Assembly: GCA_003164375.1 (NCBI GenBank)
Contig: PLTE01000226.1
Coordinates: forward strand, 1 to 12,741
From: Hyphomicrobiales bacterium
Lineage (GTDB): Bacteria; Pseudomonadota; Alphaproteobacteria; Rhizobiales; Xanthobacteraceae
Length of the DNA stretch: 12,741 nucleotides
Reading direction: 5' to 3'
Shown here: positions 5,426 through 12,146 of the stretch, piece by piece
How the letters are laid out: each line of letters begins with the position of its first letter
How positions within the stretch are numbered: the stretch's first letter is position 1
Program-made: the position numbers and the translations under genes
Notes under the pieces: model-generated
Told to the model about the DNA's origin: nothing
The model's input: the letters and a program-made list of their open reading frames with translations, nothing else
The model's database searches: none

Positions 5426-6426
5426 TCGATCACCTCGTCGGCGGTAGCGAGGAGCGATGTCGGGACCGTCAGGCCGAGTGACTTCGCCGTCTTGAGGTTA
5501 ATGACGAACTGAAACTTCGTCGGTGCCTGCACCGGCAGATCGCCGGGTTTCTCGCCCTTTAATATACGGTCGACATAGCCGGCTGAGCGCCGAACAACGT
5601 CCACATCGTCGGGTCCATAACACGTCAAGCCGCCCGCCAGAACAAATGCGCGAAAGAAAGAGATCGCGGGCAACCGGCTTTGTAGCGCCAGTTTGACGAT
5701 CGTCTCGCGATGGTTGGTCGTGTATGGATCGGGCGGCACGACCAGCCCACCGCCGGCACTCCGAGTGAGTTCTGCGATCGTCTCCCCGATTTCGGCATCG
5801 GAACGCACGCGAGCAGGAATCACCTCAACCGCGAGAGTGCTCGCGTCGGTCTGGAACGAATGCAGATAACTTTCATAGAACGGGTAGGATTCGGGATTGA
5901 ACATGAACCCGACTCGCTTCACATCCGACGCCATCGTCTTGAGCAGCCCCGTTGCTTTCCCGACAACCGAGTAGTCGATAAAACTAAAGCCGGTGATGTT
6001 TTCGCCGGGGTGCGCCAAGCTTGAAACGATGCCTTGGGCGACTGGATCGCCAACGACGGCAAATACGATCGGTGTCGTGGCTGTAGCTTGCTTGAGTGCG
6101 GCGACGGTCGGGGACCCCTCGGCGAGAATGACATCGAGTCCGAGCCCGGCTAGTTCCGACGCATAGGCTTTCGCGCGCGCCCGGTCGGGGCCCGCCCAGC
6201 GGTACTCGATACGAACGTTGCGGCCTTCCTTCCAGCCGAGATCCTCGAAGGCGCGGAGAAACGCAGCGAGACGTGCTTGGCCGACAGGATCATTTTCCGG
6301 CGTGATACTCAGCCAGCCGATGCGCCGTATCCGTTCTGGCTGCTGTGCTCGTGCCGCGAGCGGCCATGCAAAGGCGCCACCGCTGAGCGCGGATATGAAT
6401 CGCCGCCTGCCGATTTCGATTACCAT
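5422..6426 (-). CDS. ABC_sub_bind-family (PF04392-type) periplasmic substrate-binding protein
   Basis: A 334-aa exported protein. The N-terminus GRRRFISALSGGAFAWPLAARA is a Tat-like leader of a form very common in Bradyrhizobium-type genomes; cleavage is expected after Ala27 (ARA-QQ). The mature part begins with the strand RRIGWLSITPEND and continues with RLAAFLRAFEDLGWKEGRNV, a family hallmark. VFAVVGDPVAQGIVSSLAHPG lies mid-protein, and LPVQAPTKFQFVINLKTAK with SLGLTVP near the end. Such proteins belong to the periplasmic-binding fold used by ABC importers, but no permease or ATPase is nearby and the ligand is unknown. It is the first gene of a two-gene minus-strand unit, overlapping the Bug gene by four bases. 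Upstream lies repeat DNA rather than a clear promoter. Confidence 0.85.
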   Translation of the reverse strand: MVIEIGRRRFISALSGGAFAWPLAARAQQPERIRRIGWLSITPENDPVGQARLAAFLRAFEDLGWKEGRNVRIEYRWAGPDRARAKAYASELAGLGLDVILAEGSPTVAALKQATATTPIVFAVVGDPVAQGIVSSLAHPGENITGFSFIDYSVVGKATGLLKTMASDVKRVGFMFNPESYPFYESYLHSFQTDASTLAVEVIPARVRSDAEIGETIAELTRSAGGGLVVPPDPYTTNHRETIVKLALQSRLPAISFFRAFVLAGGLTCYGPDDVDVVRRSAGYVDRILKGEKPGDLPVQAPTKFQFVINLKTAKSLGLTVPTSLLATADEVIE

Positions 6427-6471
6427 TCGATCCGCGTCCCGAAGGGATCATACCCGCTGCAATGAGCAAGC

Positions 6472-6547
6472 GTAGCCCGGGTTGAGCGCCGGCGAAACCC
6501 GGTTGCGGAGGGCGACGGTCGTCCTGGATTTCGCTGATGCTCAGCCC
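6472..6547. repeat. REP-like palindromic element A
   Basis: The left half gives the hairpin CCGGGTT-gagcgccggcga-AACCCGG (6477-6502). The right half (TCCTGGATTTCGCTGATGCTCAGCCC, near 6522-6547) is a degraded reverse complement of the left half (GTAGCCCGGGTTGAGCG...). The pattern GTAGCCCGG...GAGCG...GCGAAA-CCCGG is a widespread REP-type motif in Rhizobiales, recalled from memory. The element starts 45 bp upstream of the binding-protein start codon. Confidence 0.6.
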
Positions 6548-6667
6548 CGTCATTGCGAGCGCAGCGAAGCAATCCAGCGCGGAGCCCGGGAGCTGGATTG
6601 CTTCGTTGCGGAGCCTGTCATCGGACCGCGCGACTTCGCGCGGGTCCGTTGGCTCCTCGCAATGACG
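6548..6667. repeat. 120-bp palindromic repeat B with 12-bp perfect terminal inverted repeats
   Basis: It begins CGTCATTGCGAG (6548-6559) and ends with the exact reverse complement CTCGCAATGACG (6656-6667). Inside is a second perfect inverted repeat, CGAAGCAATCCAG (6565-6577) against CTGGATTGCTTCG (6593-6605). A third, imperfect one is GGACCGCGCG...CGCGGGTCC (6623-6647). It has no coding capacity of its own. The same wording (GTCATTGCGAGC..GAAGCAATCC) is known in many bacterial genomes as a dispersed palindromic, MITE-like element. It abuts element A with no spacer. Confidence 0.8.
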
Positions 6668-6689
6668 AGAAGGCGTCACTTTTATTGAG

Positions 6690-7145
6690 ACCTATCTCGT
6701 GACGACCGTCTGGGATGGGATTATATGCCCAATGTCCCGCTCGCGAAGGACGCTTTTCGCGAGGGTACTCCTTGAGGCGGAGCGGGGGCGGTCCCGTGAG
6801 TGCAGCCATACACTGCATAAGCGGGCGGTCTGGGCATCGTCCCGTCCGGCGCGTGATCGGACTGCGAGGTGCTCGCTGCACTGGTGCCGGAGAGGGTCCT
6901 CCCGTTTGCATCCGGTGATTCCAGGAAGCGCGGCCCGGGCCGAGCCGAGGGGTGAAACCCTTGGTCAGAACCGCGGTGGGGCGCCGAAAGGCGAGCGCGC
7001 CCTGTTCCAGTGGGGTCCCTGGGGCCCCGGTCTTCTCCAGTTTCGGGAAGGACGGAGCAAAGGCGCGCGCCGCATCGCAAGATGTGGCCCGGACGGTGCG
7101 TCTTTTGGCGCTCCGCCTCCCTTCTTTTTTGAGGGGAGGATTTAG
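6690..7145. repeat. structured intergenic element, possibly dispersed repeat or non-coding RNA
   Basis: About 450 bp with many nested inverted repeats. CCCGCTC (6736-6742) pairs with GAGCGGG (6780-6786). Inside it, the perfect 8-bp arms CTCGCGAA (6740-6747) and TTCGCGAG (6756-6763) compete for the same bases. TGCAG/CTGCA (6801-6815) is another stem. Near 7108-7138, CCTCCC faces GGGGAGG across a T-rich loop. Overlapping frames are open on both strands, but none has domain-like content. The sequence resembles intergenic stretches that I recall recurring in Bradyrhizobium-related genomes and often mis-annotated as hypothetical proteins; I cannot check this here. Edges are approximate. Confidence 0.45.
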
Positions 7146-7312
7146 GGAATGCTTTGGTGCGGCACACCCCGGATGCGGAGGCATCGCGGCAACGAATGAG
7201 TTTGCGCGGGCTTTCGTTCCGTCATCCCGAAGTGACCGCCGCCCGCATCGGGGTCGAGCCGTATGGTCAAAGTGTAGCATTGGCCCGCCGCCGCATTCGC
7301 GCTATGAGAAGG

Positions 7313-7354
7313 CAAGTCGTAAAACAAGTCGTAAAAGACATAAGTCTTAAAGCG
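7313..7354. promoter_or_regulatory. tandem operator-like repeats upstream of dctP
   Basis: Two exact, adjacent 12-bp copies of CAAGTCGTAAAA (7313-7336) are followed by a partial, diverged third (AAGTCTTAAA). The second copy's end and the third form an interrupted palindrome, AAGAC-ATAA-GTCTT. The block is AT-rich within GC-rich DNA and ends about 60 bp before the dctP start, a usual place for regulator binding. A GntR-type regulator would be plausible for a TRAP operon, but no regulator gene is present and the assignment is open. Confidence 0.45.
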
Positions 7355-7412
7355 AATACCAGCGGCCGCCGGGCAATGCCCCCGCCATGGCCGCGTCCAG
7401 GGAGGGGATACC

Positions 7413-8447
7413 ATGGCGTTCAAAGTCACCAGACGTGCCGCAATGAAAGGTGGGGCTCTCGCGCTTGCCGCGGCCCCGGTCATCGGTTTCGGCAGGCCGG
7501 CGCACGCCGATCCGATCGTCATCAAATTTAGCCACGTCGTGTCGCCCGATGCGCCGAAGGGCAAGTCGGCTTTGCTGTTCAAGCAATTGGCCGAGAAATA
7601 CACCGACGGCAAAGTGACGGTGGAGGTCTATCCGAACTCCTCGCTCTACAAGGACAAGGAAGAACTGGAAGCCTTGCAGCTCGGCTCCGTGCAATTGCTG
7701 GCGCCGTCGATCTCCAAATTCGGCCCCCTTGGCGTCAAGGAATTCGACGTCTTCGATCTGCCGTTCCTGATGAGCGACGACACCCACGCCCGGCAGATGA
7801 TGGCGAGCCCGATGATGGCCGATCTCAACAAGAAGCTCGAGGACAAGGGCGTCACTCCGCTCGCTTATTGGGACAACGGATCGCACGTCTACACCGCGAA
7901 TGTGCCGCTGATCATGCCGGACGATTTCCGCGGTCTAAAGATGCGCATCCAGGGCAGCAAGGTGCTTGACGCGGTGGCGCGCGAGCTCGGCGCCATTCCG
8001 CAGATCATCGCCTTCGGCGAACTCTATCAGGCCCTGCAGACCGGCGTCGCCGACGGCGAGGATAACGTGCCGTCGAACGTCTGGACGCAGAAGCTCTATG
8101 ACGTGCAGAAACATCTCACCGTGTCGCACCACGGGCGGCTGACTTATTCGTTGATCACCAACAAGAAGTTCTGGGACGGGCTGCCGCCCGATATCCGGCC
8201 CGGTCTCGATCGCGCGGTGAAGGAATCGACCGAATTCTTCGACGACACGGCGGCGAAGGACAATGTCGACGCGCTAGACAAGATCAAGGCCACCGGCAAG
8301 GTCGAAATGCATGCGCAGACGCCTGCCGAAAAACAGGCATGGATCGCCAAGCTGATGCCGGTCCACAAGGAGATGGAAGGCCGCTTCGGCAAGGACTTCA
8401 TCGAGAAGATCTACAAGGCGTCGGGCTTCGTACCGCCGCAGTCCTAG
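7413..8447 (+). CDS. dctP: TRAP transporter substrate-binding protein, DctP family
   Basis: A 344-aa periplasmic receptor that would deliver an organic acid to the DctQM membrane complex. The signal peptide covers residues 1 to about 32 (TRRAAMKGGALALAAAP, Tat-like twin Arg, ending AHA-D). The mature protein starts with IVIKFSHVVSPDAPKGK, a DctP hallmark. FDVFDLPFLMSDDTHARQM, LKMRIQGSKV with the carboxylate-coordinating Arg178, and ALQTGVADGEDN with Asn218 follow in the usual order. C4-dicarboxylates (malate, succinate, fumarate) are the likely ligands by family resemblance, but related receptors take other acids. The start is fixed by GGAGG at 7401-7405, seven bases before ATG. It is the first gene of dctPQM. 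Confidence 0.87.
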   Translation: MAFKVTRRAAMKGGALALAAAPVIGFGRPAHADPIVIKFSHVVSPDAPKGKSALLFKQLAEKYTDGKVTVEVYPNSSLYKDKEELEALQLGSVQLLAPSISKFGPLGVKEFDVFDLPFLMSDDTHARQMMASPMMADLNKKLEDKGVTPLAYWDNGSHVYTANVPLIMPDDFRGLKMRIQGSKVLDAVARELGAIPQIIAFGELYQALQTGVADGEDNVPSNVWTQKLYDVQKHLTVSHHGRLTYSLITNKKFWDGLPPDIRPGLDRAVKESTEFFDDTAAKDNVDALDKIKATGKVEMHAQTPAEKQAWIAKLMPVHKEMEGRFGKDFIEKIYKASGFVPPQS

Positions 8448-8448
8448 G

Positions 8449-8478
8449 CCGCGTAATCCTTCGCCGGATGGGGCGCGG
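8449..8478 (+). terminator. intercistronic hairpin between dctP and dctQ
   Basis: CCGCG-ta-ATCC-ttcgcc-GGAT-gggg-CGCGG starts two bases after the dctP stop. There is no T-run, so full termination is unlikely. A stem-loop here would stabilise the upstream message and allow more binding protein than membrane subunits, as known for several transporter operons. Function is inferred. Confidence 0.4.
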
Positions 8479-8501
8479 GATTCAGCTCGTGAGGACGGCT
8501 G

Positions 8502-9131
8502 GTGCTCGACCGTATTCTTAATCGGCTCGAAGAGTGGATCATCGTCACGCTGATTGCGGCGGCGACGATCATCACCTTTGTGGCGGTCGTGCACCGCTAC
8601 GGCGCCAGCAATTCCGTCGGCCTCGCCCGATGGGCGGGCGCGCATCACCTTCCGCTGCTCAAGAACGCGGCGAACTGGGTCTACACTTTCCTCGCGTCGA
8701 TCCATCTGTCCTGGGCGAACGAGCTTGCGACCTACATGTTCGTCTGGATGGCGAAATTCGGCGCCGCGCTCGGCGTTCGTACCGGCATCCATGTCGGCGT
8801 CGATGTTTTCGTCAAGAAGCTTTCGCCGGCGACGCAAAAGCCGGTGATCGTGTTCGCGCTGTTTTGCGGCGCGCTGTTCACCGGCATCATCGGCACGCTC
8901 GGCGCGGTCTATGTCTATGAGCTAGACCCCGACCAGACGTCGCCCGAGCTCGAATGGCCGAGCTGGATGATCTATCTGTGCATTCCGCTCGGCTCCTATC
9001 TGATGTGCTTTCGCTTCCTGCAGGTGATGTGGCGCTTTCTGCGCACCGGCAGGGTGCCGCATCAGGGGCATGGCATCGACTACGAAGCGCCACATGACGC
9101 GAGCATGCCGGTCCGTGAGGCGGCCCAGTGA
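8502..9131 (+). CDS. dctQ: TRAP transporter small membrane subunit, DctQ family
   Basis: A 209-aa inner-membrane protein with four predicted spans, at about residues 12-30, 57-90 (with LSWANELATYMFVWMAKFGAAL), 113-137 and 150-172. The motif ANELATYMFVWMAKFGAALGVRTGIHVGVDVF is the DctQ core, where the family pattern is E-x-x-x-x-x-F/W-x-x-x-x-G-A-x-x-x-x-R. The protein is longer than the commonest DctQ (160-180 aa) because of a loop after the first span (residues 34-55). Translation starts at GTG 8502, supported by GAGGA at 8491-8495 six bases upstream. It overlaps dctM by four bases (GTGA). Confidence 0.85.
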   Translation: MLDRILNRLEEWIIVTLIAAATIITFVAVVHRYGASNSVGLARWAGAHHLPLLKNAANWVYTFLASIHLSWANELATYMFVWMAKFGAALGVRTGIHVGVDVFVKKLSPATQKPVIVFALFCGALFTGIIGTLGAVYVYELDPDQTSPELEWPSWMIYLCIPLGSYLMCFRFLQVMWRFLRTGRVPHQGHGIDYEAPHDASMPVREAAQ

Positions 9132-10600
9132 CCGCGCTCTCACAGAGCTCCAAACCGGCCGCACCGCGGCCGCTCGGCGACGCCGTCACCGCGGTGCTGA
9201 TCATCGTCATTCCGATCGCGCTCACGCTCCTCTGCATCGCCGCCCGCTTTCATGTCGTCGAGCTGTCGCACACGGTGCGCGCCGAGTTGCTATTTGCGCT
9301 GCTGTTGGCGCTGATGGCGTCCGGCATGCCGATCTCGATCGCGCTCGGGCTGTCGGTGCTGACCTATCTGTTCATTCTTTCCGACGTCGATCCGAAGATG
9401 GTGGGATTGAAGCTGTTCACCAGCATCGACCGCTTCGAGATCATGGCGATTCCGTTCTTTATCCTGGCCGGTAATTTTCTTACCTCCGGCGGCGTGGCGC
9501 GCCGCATGATCGACTTCGCCTCTTCGTTGATCGGGCACTGGTATGGCGGACTGGGTTTGGCCGGCGTCGTCGCCTGCGCGCTGTTTGCGGCGATCTCCGG
9601 CTCCTCGGTGGCGACCGTGGTCGGCATCGGCTCGATCATCCTGCCAGCCTTGGCGCAGCAAGGCTATCCGCCGCGTTTTTCCGCCGGCGTGATCGCGACC
9701 TCGGGCGCGCTGGGCATTCTGTTCCCGCCGTCGATCAATCTTGTCATCTTCGCGGTGGCGACGAGCGGCATGCAGCCGCACGGGCCGACCGGTGCGGTGG
9801 TCGACTCCGCGTCCGTCGGCCAGTTGTTCATCGCGGCGCTCGTTCCCGGACTGATCCTGGCCACGATGCTCGGCGCCACGACCTGGTACCGCGCCTGGCG
9901 CAACGATTACCCGCGCATGGAGCGGGCCAGCTGGGGCGAGTGCTGGCGCACGTTCCGGGAAAGCGTCTGGGGCCTGCTGCTGATCTTTCTGGTGCTCGGC
10001 GGCATCTATACCGGCCTGTTCACGCCGACCGAAGCCGCCGCCGTCGCCGCGGTCTACGCCTTCATCATCTCGGTGTTCGTCTACAAGGGCTTGAAATTCT
10101 CCGAAGTGCCGGCGGTGCTGCTCAAGGCGGCGTCGATGAGCGCGATGATCCTCTACATCATCACCAATGCCGCTGTGTTCTCCTGGCTGCTCACCTCGGA
10201 GCAGATCCCGCAGTCGATGGCCGAATGGATGACGGCACAGGGCTTTGGCATGGTGGCGTTTCTCCTCGTCACCAATATCGTCCTATTGGCGGCCGGCAAC
10301 TTCATGGACCCGGCAGCGATCACTTTGATCATGGCGCCGATCCTGTTTCCGATGGCGGCGGCGCTCGGCGTCCACCCGGTCCATCTCGGCATCCTGATGG
10401 CGGTCAATATGGAAGTCGGGCTTTGCCATCCGCCGGTCGGATTGAACCTCTACGTCGCCTCCGGCATCACGAAGATGGGCATTACCGAGCTGACGATCGC
10501 GGTGCTGCCCTGGCTGCTCACCATGCTCGTCTTCCTGGCGATGGTCACTTACATCCCGGCACTCTCGTTATGGTTGCCGCATCTGCTGGGCATGCTGTGA
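9128..10600 (+). CDS. dctM: TRAP transporter large permease subunit, DctM family
   Basis: A 490-aa inner-membrane protein with about twelve spans that carries the substrate path and cation coupling. Family blocks are clear: GVVACALFAAISGSSVATVV (146-165), GVIATSGALGILFPPSINLV (187-206), TPTEAAAVAAVYA (299-311), and MEVGLCHPPVGLNLYVASG (428-446). CHPPVGLN, rather than the commoner TPPVG, fits the classic C4-dicarboxylate branch in my recollection. It is about 50 residues longer than typical DctM, from an N-terminal extension with an extra hydrophobic segment (residues 20-40) and a loop at 212-232. Its GTG start overlaps the dctQ stop, so the two are translationally coupled. Confidence 0.88.
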   Translation: MTALSQSSKPAAPRPLGDAVTAVLIIVIPIALTLLCIAARFHVVELSHTVRAELLFALLLALMASGMPISIALGLSVLTYLFILSDVDPKMVGLKLFTSIDRFEIMAIPFFILAGNFLTSGGVARRMIDFASSLIGHWYGGLGLAGVVACALFAAISGSSVATVVGIGSIILPALAQQGYPPRFSAGVIATSGALGILFPPSINLVIFAVATSGMQPHGPTGAVVDSASVGQLFIAALVPGLILATMLGATTWYRAWRNDYPRMERASWGECWRTFRESVWGLLLIFLVLGGIYTGLFTPTEAAAVAAVYAFIISVFVYKGLKFSEVPAVLLKAASMSAMILYIITNAAVFSWLLTSEQIPQSMAEWMTAQGFGMVAFLLVTNIVLLAAGNFMDPAAITLIMAPILFPMAAALGVHPVHLGILMAVNMEVGLCHPPVGLNLYVASGITKMGITELTIAVLPWLLTMLVFLAMVTYIPALSLWLPHLLGML

Positions 10601-10631
10601 TCGCGCCGCTGCGACCGAGCCATGTGAAGGT

Positions 10632-10663
10632 AGCAGACCACCGGCAGTTGCCGATCGTCTGCT
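10632..10663 (+). terminator. stem-loop downstream of dctM
   Basis: AGCAGAC-cac-CGGCA-gt-TGCCG-atc-GTCTGCT is a nearly perfect hairpin with 7-bp and 5-bp stems separated by a symmetrical 3x3 internal loop. It starts 31 bases after the dctM stop. There is no T-run immediately after, so it would be Rho-assisted, attenuating or mRNA-stabilising rather than a textbook intrinsic terminator. An operator ahead of dctA is the alternative. Confidence 0.45.
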
Positions 10664-10742
10664 GGTCTTGCTGGGCAAGCGAAATCGTCGCAGATTTGAT
10701 CTGGATTAAAACGGGCTAGCAACGAACTGATATGGCTGGCGA

Positions 10743-10748
10743 TACAAT
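10743..10748 (+). promoter_or_regulatory. possible -10 element for dctA
   Basis: TACAAT is a good -10-like hexamer 44 bases before the dctA start, but no matching -35 lies at normal spacing. I searched the 190-bp gap for the GG-N10-GC sigma-54 signature that drives dctA in Rhizobium and did not find one. Confidence 0.2.
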
Positions 10749-10791
10749 GGGTGGTTAACGCCCATAACTGGCCGAGCATAGGGAGTGTTTT

Positions 10792-12126
10792 ATGACCGAA
10801 GGAACTGGCGCAGCGCTGAGGGCATCCGCCCCGACGCCGCACAAATCCTGGTACAAGATCTTATACGTCCAGGTGCTGCTGGCCATCGTGCTCGGCGCAA
10901 TTCTCGGCTGGCTGTTTCCCGCATTCGGCCAGAACGAGTGGGTCAAGGCGCTGGGCGACGGCTTCGTCAAGCTGATCCGGATGGTGATCGCGCCGATCAT
11001 TTTCTGCACGGTGGTGTCGGGAATCGCTCACATCAGCGAGGTGCGAAAGGTCGGGCGGGTCGCGATCAAGGCGCTGGTCTATTTCGAGATCGTGTCGACC
11101 TTTGCGCTCGTTCTCGGCCTGATCGTCGCCAATGTGCTGCAGCCGGGCGCGGGCTTCTCCGGCCAGTCGAATGCCTCGGCAGTGGCCAGCTTCGCCAAGC
11201 AGGCCAGCGAAATGAAAGCCTCCGATTTCGTCCTGCATATCATCCCCGACAGTGCCGTCGGCGCCTTTGCCGCGGGCGACATTCTGCAGGTGCTGCTATT
11301 TTCGGTGCTGTTCGGCTTCGCGCTGATGGCGTTGGGCGAACGCGGTCATGGTCTGCGCTCCATCATCGACGATTTTGCCCACACCGTGTTCGGCATCATC
11401 GCCATTGTCGTCAAAGCGGCCCCGGTCGGCGCATTCGGCGCCATGGCCTACACGATCGGCCGCTACGGTCCGACGGCGCTCGGCAATCTCGCCGGCCTGA
11501 TCGCGGTTTTCTACCTGACATCGATCGTCTTCGTGGTCGGCATACTCGGGATCATCGCCAAGATCGCCGGCTTTTCGATCTTCAAATATCTCGGCTATAT
11601 CAAGGATGAATTGCTTATCGTGCTCGGCACGAGTTCGTCCGAAAGCGCCTTGCCGCAATTGATGGAAAAGATGGAGCGGCTCGGCTGTTCCAAGCCGGTC
11701 GTCGGCCTCGTCGTGCCGACCGGCTATTCGTTCAATCTCGACGGCACGAATATCTACATGACGCTGGCGACGCTGTTCATCGCGCAGGCGCTCAACGTGC
11801 CGCTGACGTTTGGCGAGGAGATGATCATCCTCGTGGTGGCGATGCTGACGTCCAAGGGCGCGAGCGGCGTCACCGGCGCCGGCTTTATCACGCTCGCGGC
11901 GACGCTCGCGTCGGTGCGGCCGGAACTGGTCCCCGGTATGGCGATCGTGCTCGGTATCGACAAATTCATGAGCGAATGCCGCGCGCTGACCAACCTCTCC
12001 GGCAACGGCGTCGCCTGCATCGTCGTCGCCTGGTGGGAAGGCGAGCTGGACCGCAAGAAGCTCACGGCCGCTCTCAACCGGCAGGTCGATCCGAGCGACT
12101 TAAAGACCGCGGTGACGACCGGCTGA
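10792..12126 (+). CDS. dctA: C4-dicarboxylate/cation symporter, DctA type (DAACS family)
   Basis: A 444-aa inner-membrane secondary transporter expected to import succinate, fumarate or malate with protons or sodium. The diagnostic segments of the DctA branch are present: hairpin 1 GTSSSESALPQLMEKMERLG (279-298), VVPTGYSFNLDGTNIYMT (307-324) in span 7, hairpin 2 SKGASGVTGAGF (354-365), and DKFMSECRALTNLSGNG (390-406) with the substrate-contact region Arg397/Asn401 in span 8. Length matches E. coli DctA (428 aa) with a slightly longer N-terminus. The start is supported by AGGGAG about six bases before ATG. It lies 191 bp after dctM behind a hairpin, so it is probably a separate transcription unit. 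DctB/DctD regulators are not in the window. Confidence 0.88.
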   Translation: MTEGTGAALRASAPTPHKSWYKILYVQVLLAIVLGAILGWLFPAFGQNEWVKALGDGFVKLIRMVIAPIIFCTVVSGIAHISEVRKVGRVAIKALVYFEIVSTFALVLGLIVANVLQPGAGFSGQSNASAVASFAKQASEMKASDFVLHIIPDSAVGAFAAGDILQVLLFSVLFGFALMALGERGHGLRSIIDDFAHTVFGIIAIVVKAAPVGAFGAMAYTIGRYGPTALGNLAGLIAVFYLTSIVFVVGILGIIAKIAGFSIFKYLGYIKDELLIVLGTSSSESALPQLMEKMERLGCSKPVVGLVVPTGYSFNLDGTNIYMTLATLFIAQALNVPLTFGEEMIILVVAMLTSKGASGVTGAGFITLAATLASVRPELVPGMAIVLGIDKFMSECRALTNLSGNGVACIVVAWWEGELDRKKLTAALNRQVDPSDLKTAVTTG

Positions 12127-12146
12127 TCGGAGACGATGACGGCCGG

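Larger units (their letters stand above)
6427..7412. other. 986-bp intergenic region made mostly of repeat and structured DNA
   Basis: This divergent gap between the binding-protein pair and the TRAP operon has no ORF that looks like a real protein. Several overlapping open frames exist on both strands, as expected in GC-rich structured DNA, but they have no recognisable family features. From left to right it contains a REP-like palindrome (6472-6547), a second palindromic repeat (6548-6667), a multi-hairpin element (about 6690-7145) and an operator-like tandem repeat close to dctP (7313-7354). Confidence 0.7.

Noticed and set aside
4925..5512. Plus-strand 195-codon ORF across the two binding-protein genes
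   Set aside because: It is antisense to both genes and runs across their coupled junction, with no recognisable domain.
6618..7280. Long minus-strand open frame (about 220 codons) and a second overlapping minus-strand frame at 6721-7167
   Set aside because: Both overlap structured repeat DNA and a plus-strand open frame at 6699-7145. Composition is Arg/Pro/Gly-rich with no domain, and none has a convincing ribosome site.
7313..7336. Possible CRISPR-like direct repeats
   Set aside because: Only two adjacent 12-bp copies without spacers, and no cas genes; this is better read as a tandem operator.
9290..9781. Minus-strand 163-codon ORF inside dctM
   Set aside because: It is antisense to an intact, family-matching dctM. 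Its Arg/His-rich product is the usual shadow of GC-rich codon bias.
10601..10791. Sigma-54 promoter for dctA
   Set aside because: dctA is RpoN-dependent in Rhizobium, but no GG-N10-GC with TTGC at -12 is present in this gap.
10785..11609. Plus-strand 274-codon ORF overlapping dctA in another frame
   Set aside because: The dctA frame carries all symporter motifs; this frame is Arg-rich and featureless.
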